This document shows, one piece after another, positions 54,502 to 64,000 of a stretch of 64,000 bases of DNA. Location of the stretch: the NCBI GenBank assembly GCA_012976225.1, contig JAAVVG010000014.1, positions 1 through 64,000 on the forward strand, in the 5' to 3' direction. This stretch comes from Golubevia sp. BC0850 (taxonomy: Eukaryota > Basidiomycota > Exobasidiomycetes > Golubeviales > Golubeviaceae). Numbering within the stretch: the stretch's first letter is position 1; each line of letters opens with the position of its first letter. The notes below the pieces were generated by a model. It was not told the origin of the DNA and searched no databases. It was given only the letters and a program-made list of their open reading frames with translations. Made by a program: the position numbers and the translations under genes.

Positions 54502-57500
54502 ATGTCAGCTGTAGGTCATACTATGGCTTCACGCTCTCAAACTGCTGGTCCAAATGGTAAACCTTCAACCGACTCAGCGGTCATCAATCCAACCTCTGCC
54601 AACCCTTCAATCAACAAAGTTCAACATCATCACCATCATCATCAATCTGATACGCGTTCGAATTCCTATAGAGGGAACAACGGAGGCAATGGGAACACTA
54701 GGAGAGGTGGAGAGAATCTCAACCACGTGAGTCATTCAATCTGATCAGTAATCACTCTCTTTTCTCCTTCTCATACTCCAATTCTATCTCCCTTTTTGTC
54801 GGCGCTCTCTTTCGCATTTCATCTTTTCTGGCTATCTCATCCAACTGAACGCGTATCTCTAGCTACTTGGCTTTCAGTTGGCACCTAGAGCAAGGCCACC
54901 CACTTCCGGCTCGTCTGCTAGAAGAGGGACAAGGAGGACTGGTTCGAGCGTGCCATTCAACAAAGAACGTGAGTATCGGCCCTGTTACTCAAATTCAAAG
55001 GGAAAGGGCGGGCCGGCGACGAAGAATAGGGCTCGATAAGGGAAAAGGGTAGCACGCAGCAATCAGATTGAAAGTCTGATTCAATCTCTCCACCATGTCA
55101 TTCTCAACCTCTCCTCTACCTTTCTAGGCTACGTGAATGCCCAGTACAGATTCCTAGTCAAACCAACCGGAGACTACACGGCTCTCTTCGCAGACGCAGA
55201 CATCTTCTTAAACTGGGGAGACATCTTGCAAGTCATCATTCCAACCACTTCAGCTCTTTCAGCCGCTTCCTCCTCGGCTTTGACTTCAACAGAAGCTGTC
55301 TCAAAGAACTTGGATCATGAAGGCGCAACTTGTCCAATCTGTTTATCTCCTCCAGTCTCTCCAAGAATGACAAAGTGCGGACACGTATTTTGCTTTCCCT
55401 GCATTTTACATTATCTCACACTTTCTGAAGAACCAACTCCTGTTCCTGTTCAGACAAATCAAAGGACGATACTTGGAAACAGGATTTCAAGACCGACAGC
55501 TGCCACTCAATCTTCAAATGCAAGTTCTACTGGAGTTTCTGGTCCGACGAATCGAACTTGGAAGCGATGTCCGATCTGTTGGGATTCAGTTTACGCTAGA
55601 GATTTAAAGGCTGTTAGGTGGTGGGATCCAAGTCAGGTGGCTCAAGAACACGAGGAAACTCAATCTCGAGATGATCATCAAGACGAAGAAGACGTTGTGG
55701 GAAGCTTGGAGGGAGAAGGACTTGGCTCGACATCTCAACCTCAAGCTCCTTCAGACACCAAATCCACAAATTCAATCGGTCCTGTTCTATCCATGAGGCT
55801 TATCGAACGACCGCATCTAACGACGCTGGCTCTACCTCAATCCTCAACTTGGCCACCTCCAGCTTCAGCTTTTCAACCAAACGTACCCTCATCTTCTTCT
55901 AATCTCCATTCTTCAACTCCACACCCAATCATAGCTCCTCATTCAGCTCCTTGGCACTTCCAGCCTGATGTTCTACCTTTCGCAAAGTTCATGCTAGCAA
56001 CTCCAGCTCTACTTTTGACATCTCTAACTGAAGATTTGGATTCTCTGGAAGTCGAGAAAGCTTCTCTGCTCTCTTTGGCTGCCATGACTAAAGCCTATGG
56101 AGGAGGTGGAGAAGATCAATTGGGTTTAGGCTTCGTAGATCTGGCTGAAAGTAAAGTTAGAGAACAGATAGCCAAAGTCAGTACGGAGTTGGATACTGGA
56201 AGCGTTAGAAATACGATTGGGAAAGCTATGAATGATCTGAAGGAACATGATGAGATGATCAAGCAAGGGTTATCAGATGAGAGGAAGAGAACTATGAGTC
56301 GGAAACAGCTAAAAAGGGAGAAAGATCGGGAAAGAAGCTTGAAAAATGCTAGTGCTGCTGAAGCAGAAAAAGAGGAGGAAGCTAAAGTTGAAGTAGAGGC
56401 CAGTTCAAAGACTGGAGAAGAGTCAAGTTCGAGTGGGGCAGCAGAAGTCAACGATGGAGTGGAACACTTCCTAGCCTTGACTTCAAGAGGTCAAGGTGGA
56501 GCTTACACTTCTCACAACAACCAACCCTCAACAATCGAAGCGGATACGGAAAACCCTGCACCTCCTACCGAACTCGAGAATCAAGCAACTCAGCGAACTC
56601 GGAAGAATCTCAATCCACCAGCTCCATCATCCTCTTCTTATCTCTTCTATCAAGCCTCTTCTGGTCAACCGATCTATCTTCATCCCCTGGACATCAAGAT
56701 TCTCCAAAGTGAATACAAAGGCTATTCCAACTTCCCGAGGAAACTAGATGTCAAAGTTCAAGGTGCAGATGAGGGCTCTATGAACGAAGAGCTCAGGAGA
56801 AGATGCAAGTATCTGACTCATTTGCCGATGGCTGCTGACGTCGTCTTTGTCGAAGTCGATTGGCATGCTATGGTCGAAGATTCCGAGAAACAGAATCAGC
56901 AGACGATCAATGAAGCCAAAGCCTCTTCCAATGCAAAGAAAGATGAACCTCAACTTTCAACTTCCAACTCTAGACCTCTAATCTCTCGAAGCACTCTCGC
57001 TCCATACGAGCACGCTCTACGCCAAAGGAAGAACAAAAGGAGAGATCGTTCAAGACGTGAAGATCGAGCTAGAACCAAAGCTGAAGACGCTGAGAATGGT
57101 GGAGGTGGAGCTGCAAGAGCTGTCAGAGAAGCTCAACTACAAGCTTCTTTCGCAGAAGATCCCGAACTTGGAAAATTCTCCAGAAGTTTTGACAGTAGTG
57201 GTGGTGGAGGTAGAGAAAGTGGAAGTGAGCTTGGTATTAGTCCTGGTTCTCGGAATGGAGGACAAGGACCTTCTCCTTCCTTCAGAGAAGCTGCTCTCTG
57301 GGGAGCTGAAAGACACTTCGAAACTCATCCAGGTTCGGGTGAAGGAGGAGAAGAATATGATGATTTCCCTTCAGTTCTTTCTGCTCATCCATCTTCTTCG
57401 GAAAGACATCAAGATTCTGGATTGGGACTCCATGGAGGCAGTTCTTCGACGAATAGTGCTGGTGGATCGAAGAAAACAGTCTGGGGAACTCCAAGCTTTA

Positions 57501-57868
57501 GAAATTCTTTGAACCATGGATCTCAAAATCAAGAGTTTAGTGAAGATGAAATGGATGAAGCGTGGTTGGAATTGGAAGAGGACTATATTGTTGGTGGCAG
57601 GCAGGGATCAGTCAAGGAAGGCAGAGGTCTAAATCGACAAGTCAAAGGTGGGAATATCAATACAGGGTCTCTAACTCCTGCTACCAATGGTGCTACTAGA
57701 GGATCGAGTCCCAAAACTTGGGGCTCTAATTCAAGCAACACGCCGCGGAATAATGGGTCTCCAGAATCAACGCCAACTCCAACTGAAACAAGCTCAACTC
57801 CAAATCAAAGCAAGAAGAAGAAGGCGAAGAAGTTGGTCTTGACTTCTGGTGGACGAGGGACAGGGTAG
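54502..57868 (+). CDS. MAG2: RNF10/Mag2-type RING-finger protein
   Basis: A RING E3 ligase family; yeast Mag2 and human RNF10 act on 40S ribosomal proteins of stalled initiation complexes. Exons 54502-54726, 54878-54968 and 55128-57868 join in frame to 1,018 residues. The family block before the RING is clear: NAQYRFLVKPTGDYTALFAD, ADIFLNWGDILQVIIPT. The RING runs from ~173 to ~255: CPICLSPPVSPRMTKCGHVF, CFPCILHYL, then about 50 low-complexity residues, then KRCPICWDSVYARDLKAVRW. Downstream are a charged coiled coil (~385-425), a FLFYQAS-like core (SSSYLFYQASSGQPIYLHPL) and the basic end KKKKAKKLVLTSGGRG typical of RNF10. A His run and Gly/Arg-rich motifs occupy the N-terminus. The gene is intact. 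Confidence 0.92.
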
Positions 57869-58425
57869 AAAGAGCGCTCCATCTCTGGTTTTCAGGTCTC
57901 CTTAATCTCTTCTCCTTCTCTTTGTAATTGCAATTTTAACTCCTGTTCTCATCTCATTCTCAATAAGCAATATTCATAATCATTTCGCATTTTCAATCAT
58001 TTTTCAAGAAGATTGACACCGAAAGTTCACTGAACATAGACTTCGTCGCAAAGAGAAGCTTGATTACTATTGAGCCAGCTGACAACCTCAATGTTCAACA
58101 TGGGTAAGTAAGCTGTCGTAACAGGGACGTGCAAGAAGGACGAGGAGGGAAAACAATAAACGGTAGGAATACTGACGGAATAAAGACAAGACAGAAAAGG
58201 GGACGCAGGAGAAGGTTCATTGTTCTAATGTTCTAAATTGTTCTTGAGAGGGATCACGCGAAGCGAATAGGAACTGGACTAGGATAGCGTGTGAGAACAT
58301 GAAGGCGGAATCATCGTAAGAGCTGACTTGAGACGGTTGGTTTGATTATGGTATTGAGGGATTTTGACGGGAAGGGAGATCAATCAAAGAGCTTGAGAGA
58401 ACGAAAGTTGACTTCGTGTTCCACT
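57869..58425. other. Intergenic between convergent genes
   Basis: 3' flanks of the RING gene and the GH17 gene. AT-rich near 57920-58010 (possible polyadenylation region). No gene supported. Confidence 0.4.
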
Positions 58426-58943
58426 TTAACAATCGGGGAAAGTGATAGCTTTGAGCTTCTTGTTCTTGTCGAACAGACCCCAGTAGCCTTCGACTCCTCC
58501 AAAGGCGAGGTCCTGTTTCAAGAAATAGAGAGATCGTCAGTAAAGCTCAAAGAGATCAAAGAGCTTGAGAAAAGGCGAGAGGCGAACTCACCTTCCATTC
58601 TTCATCGTACGCTTCGAAAAAGAAAGAAAGAGTACCATTGGCAGTACTCTGGCATGCGTAGTTATCGATGAAGTATTGCATGTTCTTGACGGAAGCTACT
58701 GCACCACCTAGAGTTGCGTCGGCGGTGTCGTTCGCTTGAGAGGGCCATCCGACCTGGAAGATTTTTTTTGTTGGATAAAATCAGATCTTCCAGCACTTCG
58801 TAGCTCTTCCTCCAATTCTCGACTCACCTCTCCTATGTACATATCAGGCTTCGGTGTGATAGTGGCGGCAACATCAATGTTGGATTCTTGGAAGTAGTTC
58901 CAAGTCCAACCTGGAGCGTCTTCAACTGTCACCTCGGCGAACC

Positions 58944-58986
<43 letters not shown>

Positions 58987-60712
58987 TGTGTGTGAGAGAG
59001 AGAGAAAGAAACCTCCGAACGAAAGAGATTATCGGACTATCCCCTTGATTCCAAACTCGAATATGTCGGAGTAGGCACGCACAAGGGTGATTGTTGGCCA
59101 TGAAGAAGTCAACTCCTACTCCCAGGCTGGCTGAGAATTTACTCGCTGCATCTCCGGTTCCGATCTTGAAATTCCAATTGTTAGATGCAGCAGTGGCTTT
59201 GAACTTGGTGACAAAGGCGAGAAGACCAGCAACTGTGCCTCCGTTTAAAAGATATTCGTTCCCCACGATAACTGAGAGAGAGACAAAGGAGAGGCACTTC
59301 AGTCAAAGACGGAAGGAAGAAAGCGCCAGCTCGACGAGCACCAGAAAACCCACCACCTCCGATTTTGTCTGTTCCGTAATCGTTAATAGCCTCAGTAAGA
59401 TTTGCAACCTGAAAGTTTTTCGAATGAAGCGGAAGGAAAGAAGAGGAGGCTTTGACGTCAGCCTTGTAATTACAGAAATTGGAAGCGAACCTCTCTCGAA
59501 TGTAGATCCTCGCTAACAGCTTACCTGACGTTCGTAAACTGCTTCTTGAGTTTCGTCATCGTCGGCGGCGATATAGATTCCGGGCCAATACTGAATTAGA
59601 GAAGGGAAAGAGAGTGAACATTTCTTTTGTAACTAAATGCTTTCTTTAGGTCAAATTTGCTCACAGTCAAGTTTGTCTTGGTATCGTGAATGGCTTGGAG
59701 TGTCTGCGCTGTCTGATTGCAATCGCTATAAGACGAGGGAGGGGGGAGAGAAGCATGAGTCCCAGTCGTTCAGTATAGGAGGTAGCTTCGAAAGGCAATT
59801 GCTTCGAAGTTTGAGGTCGAATGATACTCACGCTCCATATCCACCTGTAGAATTGAATTGCAGAGAGAGACAAAGGGAAAGGAGAGAAAATACTTCCTTA
59901 GAGGGAAGACCAAAAGATAAAGAGGAAAAGACGGGAGAGGAGAGGAAGAATCTCCCGACTTACGAAGTTGAGTTGTCAATTGACTCATAATCTGCATATC
60001 ATAAATAACAGATTCGATAGTATTACTACAGCCTTCCGAAAGTTGAGATCCGATGGGGGAATACGCCAGGCCTGAGTACCGGAGATTAAGAGAGTTCAGT
60101 TCGTGCTTCTCCTGCAAGTCAATCATGATCTTCTTTCCACTCACCAAAGAAGCTCTGCTTATAATCTGGATTCTTGGTGAATTTGGAAGGATCACCAGAT
60201 GTGACAGTACCAGTGTCAGAATTTGAGCCCTTACTCGATGAGCTACTGCTATCGTTCGAATCCTTGTGTGAAAAGTAGTAACCAAGACCACCTCCTAAAG
60301 CAGCAACGATGATTAACCCAATGATTCCACCAATAACCCAACCTTTCTTCCTTGATCTGCCCTCTCTTCCTGCATTGGCGTATTCCTTGGATCCGTTTGG
60401 AGGATAACTTGAGACGTAACCGTCGTAGTTTGGATCCCGCGAATCGAACATTTGAGTATGATCTTCTTCGGCAGGTAACTCTGGAGTTCTACCATCATCA
60501 TCTTGATAAGGTTGATATCCGTAAGGCGAAGGAGTTGAAAGTTGATTTGATGATGAGAATGGATTCGCTGAAGAATCTTGACCAGCTAGAGCCGATGAAG
60601 AATTTGGTCCACCATGATCGTGATTGTAAGGAGAACCGTACTGCGATTGCTGCGCTTGGTTGTAAGAAGAGTATCCACCACTCTGTTGTTGATTTTGGTT
60701 GTAGTAAGACAT
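58426..60712 (-). CDS. Membrane-anchored GH17 beta-1,3-glucanase
   Basis: Hydrolyses or remodels beta-1,3-glucan at the cell surface. Ten exons: 60712-60145, 60071-59964, 59844-59832, 59725-59665, 59590-59525, 59408-59357, 59271-59083, 58943-58828, 58753-58592 and 58512-58426, in frame to 473 residues. Residues 1-124 are a Gln/Tyr/Ser-rich cytosolic part. A membrane segment at ~125-147 (GWVIGGIIGLIIVAALGGGL) makes it type II. The GH17 domain starts FFGLAYSPIGSQLSEG. The general acid is the Glu of VIVGNEYLL (~295) and the nucleophile the Glu of MYIGEVGWPSQ (391), ~96 apart as usual; YWPGIYIAADDDETQ and FFFEAYDEEWK also fit. The third exon is only 13 bases. Six in-frame junctions around it support the model. 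The gene is intact. Confidence 0.93.
58946..59005. repeat. (AG)n/(TG)n microsatellite
   Basis: About twenty AG units, then a short TG run and more AG. On the coding strand this (CT)n lies directly before the CAG of the exon at 58943, serving as the polypyrimidine tract of that GH17 intron. Confidence 0.9.
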
Positions 60713-60895
60713 TTGAATGGTGGTTTTGGGTGAGAAGTAAGGAAAGAGGATTCAGATCGAGATTGCTGTGCCCTTCAGCCGTGTCGGAGCCGTTGGAGGC
60801 CCCTATTTCAGCACCATTTCCAAGCATGGTCGTCGGACCACCTTGAAACCATTCTTCATCGCTTCATCCATCAAGATGAACCGTAAGGACCTCTT

Positions 60896-60945
<50 letters not shown>

Positions 60946-61039
60946 ATGTTTGAAAGTAGCTGATAATCATGATAAGCACAACCTCTCATCCACCAGGCTG
61001 AGGGATTCTACCCTTCTGAGCATGTCTTTGGTCAATTAG
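60713..61039. other. Region between GH17 and an F-box gene
   Basis: Holds (CT)21 at 60901-60942 just after a GTAAGG that could be a donor. The sequence before it (LETILHRFIHQDE) may be an F-box start, but its phase does not fit the next exon, so I could not fix the 5' end of the gene downstream. Confidence 0.4.
60901..60942. repeat. (CT)21 microsatellite
   Basis: A pure CT tract of 42 bases, probably in the leader or first intron of the F-box gene to its right. Confidence 0.95.
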
Positions 61040-62384
61040 CTTTCTTTCCCACTCTGGTTTGACACTCTCGTTCGGAATGTCTCTATCCCAAGCTTCCGCA
61101 TCTTCAGTCTCTTCCGTCTTCTCCAATCAAAACCCGAATATGGAAAGTATATCAAATCTTTCTCTGCCATTCCAGTCACCAAGAACTTCAATTCTAAAGA
61201 TCAAACATCTCTCGTCAAAACCATGGAAGAATTCTTCACTCCGGAGCAACAAGTCAGCGACCTCAACCTCATCCAGAACAGGATGGTCGAATTCTGTATG
61301 CTGAATACATCTAACCTCGAAACCATAGTGCTCAGAGATGGTTCAATTTACTTCCCTTTGGTCGAGAGTGTCGGTGGAAGAAGCAGGCCAGCGCCTTTCA
61401 TTGCCCATTCTCTCAGAAGAATTCATACTAGTCGAAGGGGGAGGAATCGCCCAATATCGGCAAGGATGATTATCTGGATGATATTATTCTGCCCTTTACT
61501 TTATGAAGCAAGCTTCAACTTCACCGTCAGCCCGGAGGATCTCAAGTTTTTGGAACTTCATCAAGACGCCTTCAAGAGGAAATCAAACGTCAAGAAGTTG
61601 GCTATTGCTCCTCGCTTCCTCAGCCGGAACGGTCAGGAACATAGTAGCTGGTGGATTCCAACGACGGCGGAAGAAGACAAGAAGTTGAGAGCTCTCCGAC
61701 CTTTCCTTCTAGTCACCCACACGAACTGGTCTGCTTCGAATTCTGGGCTCCGGACGAACCTCAACAAGGTCGCGACACTCTCATCTCTGATCACTGTCTA
61801 GAATCTTATTATGAAACTCTCAAACATCTTCGGGCCAACGGATGTGGGCCTGACATGATAGTTCGCTCACTTCCGACTGCGGTAACTTCAAGAATTTGGA
61901 AATCCTCTCTGCCGATTCGAATCCTCTTCAACCTCTTGGATTCACTGGAAACTTCCCTTCTAGTCTCAAACTTTTTCAACTCTACAACTGTAGTCCACCT
62001 CCCAGAGGCGAAGCGTTCTTGGAGGAAGACATTTTGCGTCAGCATCTTTTCAACAAGGCTCCCAGTTTGGAATGGATCATCGTTCCTTATCAAGCTATCG
62101 ACAGGTACTTGAATATAGTCGATTGGAGTCTGGATTCTTGGAGTATTCAGAGGGAAGAACTGAAGAATGCGCCAGCTTTCAAGGAGGGTAAAGTCAAGTT
62201 GAGGATCGCCAAAAATGACCAGACTGGTGAGTTTCTCAAAGCAAAAGACTTGCTGGCTATCAATTACTGACCTTCCGGTTTTCGGATGCAATCCTATTTC
62301 TTTTCTCCTTCAGTTGCTGAGGTCTACGAGGGCGAAGTCTGTCCCTCAACGCAGAGCCATGTCGAGTGGTTCTACGCCGATTGA
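61040..62384 (+). CDS. F-box/LRR-like protein, 5' end unresolved
   Basis: After an acceptor at 61039 the frame reads LSFPLWFDTLVRNVSIPSFR, IFSLFRLLQSKPEYGKYIKS and on through MEEFFTPEQQVSDLNLIQNR, typical of fungal F-box/LRR proteins just past the F-box. A 62-nt intron with a good pyrimidine tract (61651-61712) restores frame to HPHELVCFEFWAPDEPQQGR. A 32-nt GT...AG segment (61861-61892) or a frame error leads to NLEILSADSNPLQPLGFTGN. A GTGAGT intron (62227-62313) leads to the last exon (VAEVYEGEVCPSTQSHVEWF). Apart from the 32-nt segment all junctions look normal, so this may be one of the few working members of the family here. The F-box itself was not located with confidence. Confidence 0.6.
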
Positions 62385-62751
62385 GAGTGCTAAGAGGTGA
62401 TATAAGAGAACGTCAAGCTCTACTTTCGCGATGTACCACTCTCTAATTTGTGAAACCGACACTTCCTTTCTTTCCTAGTTCATCTTGACGCTTCATCCTC
62501 AGAATCTTTCCGCACTCTCTCAGACTACACAGGCTGACGGTTAGAGCTCTCTAGCAGACTATACAAACAAACTCTGAAAGATAGAGGCACAAGATTCTTT
62601 GGTTGTAAATATTGATGATTTAAAGGAGAGAGACAAAGGATGAAGAATGCTCAACATTCTCGAATTGACGATGACTACTGAAGGAACGAGGTGCTTGATC
62701 TACTTACAATACATGAATGACTAGCAAAATGAAATCTGAAGAAACCACTTC
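62385..62751. other. Intergenic between convergent genes
   Basis: 3' flanks of the F-box gene and the LIM-type gene; nothing else seen. Confidence 0.4.
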
Positions 62752-63978
62752 TTAACCTCTTCCCCTCCCCCTATCAAAGCACTCTCTACATCTAACCTCT
62801 CCCTCCTCGTTAACCTTAGCTCCACTATCCAATTTCTTCCCACAAACTTTCTCTTCTTTCTTCAAACCACTTCTCCAACCAACCTCTTTCTTCTCGCCTT
62901 CACCTCCACATTTCAAACAATTTCTATGCCAAACCGAACCTCTAGGACCGAGTACAGATTCCAAACTTGAAAGCTTAGCTCCACAACCTGAGCAAACTGA
63001 CATTCCACCCAATCTAGCTTGAGTTAAACCTTCAGCAGGATTGACTTTTGAAAACATCCCAGCAGCTGGATTTTTGGTTTTCAATTCTTCAGATTCAGTT
63101 CCAATCAAAGGTCTACGTCTCACGTTCATTGTTGATCTTGTAGGTGGAGCTGCACCTGAAGTAGCTTGAAATCTTCTACCACTTAAGTTGATGTTTGAAG
63201 CTGAATTGGAATTTGACATGAAAGAATAAGAAGTTGAAGGTACTGGAGGGGTTGAGATTAAGTTTGAGAAATTAGAAGTGGAAGTTCCAAGTTTTGAAGG
63301 ACTGATAGGTCTTGGATATCTAGAAGGAGGAATCGATCTTGACCTTGTCAAACCTCCGTTAGATCCATCGTTAGAGGTACCCCTACTCAAATCAGGTTTC
63401 TCTCGCCTTCCAAGGTCGACTGATTTCCTCTCTCCGAAAACTTTACTTGATTCTGAAGGTGGAAGTGGTAAAGCTCCATACACAGTGACGGGAGGAGTTC
63501 TATCGATTCCATCCCATTTCTCAGGATTCATTAATGGTTTCCTTTGATGAGTCGCATGATTAAAGCTGTTGTTAGATCCAACACTTCCACCTGTATTGGT
63601 TGCACTGATTGGAGCTGAGAGTCCTCCACTGTTTGATGATAACCCTGATCCCAGATTGTTCTCGTTTGGTCTTTGAATTGGATTTGGAACACATCTTGGA
63701 TGTCCGAATGAAGGGACTTCCGAAGAGTTGGAAGGCTCACTTAATCTGACGAATGACTTCATGGGGTCAATAATCAAATAACAAATCGAACAAGTGAAAC
63801 ACTTTTCATGTAGATTCAAACCTCCTGAAAGGGCAACGATTCTAACCTCTTGAAGTTGATTTATTGAAGAAGCATCTGGAGCCTCGAAAGGTCCTTTCTT
63901 GCAGACCGAACACTTGATCTCGTCGTCTGAAGCTTGATGAGAAGCTGAAGGTTGGGGCGTTGAACTCTTCTTCTGCAT
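62752..63978 (-). CDS. LIM-domain-like zinc protein, possibly partial at its start
   Basis: 408 residues from the ATG at 63978. The frame stays open to the window edge, so the true start could lie outside. An N-terminal LIM-like module has C-x2-C (CSVCKKGP), an unusually long spacer, H-x2-C-x2-C-x2-C (HEKCFTCSIC) and a late H-P-R-C. A C-terminal one has CSGCGAKL, 17 residues, HRNCLKC, then CGKK and CRECFDRGRGRG. Between them lie ~250 Ser/Asn/Pro-rich residues with several proline-rich and basic motifs. LIM domains mediate protein contacts; fungal members include paxillin-like and Rho-GAP-linked proteins at growth sites. No other domain is visible, so the role is open. Confidence 0.75.
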   Translation of the reverse strand: MQKKSSTPQPSASHQASDDEIKCSVCKKGPFEAPDASSINQLQEVRIVALSGGLNLHEKCFTCSICYLIIDPMKSFVRLSEPSNSSEVPSFGHPRCVPNPIQRPNENNLGSGLSSNSGGLSAPISATNTGGSVGSNNSFNHATHQRKPLMNPEKWDGIDRTPPVTVYGALPLPPSESSKVFGERKSVDLGRREKPDLSRGTSNDGSNGGLTRSRSIPPSRYPRPISPSKLGTSTSNFSNLISTPPVPSTSYSFMSNSNSASNINLSGRRFQATSGAAPPTRSTMNVRRRPLIGTESEELKTKNPAAGMFSKVNPAEGLTQARLGGMSVCSGCGAKLSSLESVLGPRGSVWHRNCLKCGGEGEKKEVGWRSGLKKEEKVCGKKLDSGAKVNEEGEVRCRECFDRGRGRG

Positions 63979-64000
63979 AGGATCTAACTTTCTGGAGTTC

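Noticed and set aside
1-64000. Transposons, virus-derived elements, tRNA or rRNA genes
   Set aside because: No polymerase, integrase, transposase or capsid motif, no long terminal repeats and no tRNA-like T-loop with matching arms was seen by eye. A covariance-model and repeat search would be decisive.

Overview
The window is nuclear DNA of a filamentous or dimorphic fungus, most likely a basidiomycete. Genes lie close together on both strands. Nearly every intron starts GTGAGT or GTAAGT, ends in CAG or TAG and is about 50-400 nt long. Conserved fungal genes are intron-rich, while the long Ser-rich fungal-specific proteins have few or no introns. A DUF6534 seven-helix protein, a TKL-type kinase seen mainly in basidiomycetes and many F-box/LRR genes fit that assignment. 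I cannot name the species. I saw no rRNA, tRNA, CRISPR, transposon or virus-derived element.

Layout, left to right. 0.2-1.7 kb: F-box gene. 1.75-4.3 kb (-): 3-methylcrotonyl-CoA carboxylase beta subunit. 5.0-9.4 kb (-): a Pil1-like BAR domain spliced in frame to an ~1,100-residue disordered tail; read without splicing it looks like two genes. 9.8-12.0 kb: decayed F-box/LRR locus. 12.4-14.6 kb: RNase H2 catalytic subunit. 15.2-16.8 kb (-): frame-broken F-box gene. 17.3-19.6 kb: FIST-domain protein. 19.9-21.6 kb: seven-helix membrane protein with a 10-nt exon. 21.75-22.66 kb (-): secreted protein. 23.5-24.6 kb (-): GPI-anchored wall protein. 24.95-27.0 kb: Uba4/MOCS3. 27.3-29.4 kb: broken F-box gene. 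30.55-31.7 kb (-): NTF2. 32.1-33.4 kb: F-box pseudogene. 34.1-36.2 kb (-) and 36.5-37.6 kb (+): a divergent pair, a mitochondrial-type repeat protein and mitoribosomal uL6. 38.3-38.8 kb: F-box fragment. 39.2-40.7 kb: GH16 wall transglycosylase. 41.4-45.1 kb (-): TKL-like kinase. 45.7-50.3 kb: 1,533-residue single-pass membrane protein. 51.4-51.9 kb: small secreted protein. 52.4-54.2 kb (-): Dsc3. 54.5-57.9 kb: RNF10/Mag2-type RING protein. 58.4-60.7 kb (-): membrane-anchored GH17 glucanase. 61.0-62.4 kb: F-box/LRR gene. 62.75-63.98 kb (-): LIM-type zinc protein.

Themes. Housekeeping genes serve leucine breakdown, genome maintenance, tRNA thiolation/urmylation, nuclear import, mitochondrial translation and Golgi ubiquitination. 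GH16, GH17, the GPI protein and two secreted proteins serve the cell wall or exterior. The clearest pattern is the contrast between the conserved genes, whose exons join without a frame error, and the eight F-box/LRR loci. Most of those carry single-base frame breaks or stops, and the rest need unusually short introns. This looks like a fast birth-and-death gene family.

Exon coordinates come from reading splice sites by eye. For the conserved genes every junction keeps frame and rebuilds known family motifs. For the F-box genes the models are tentative.
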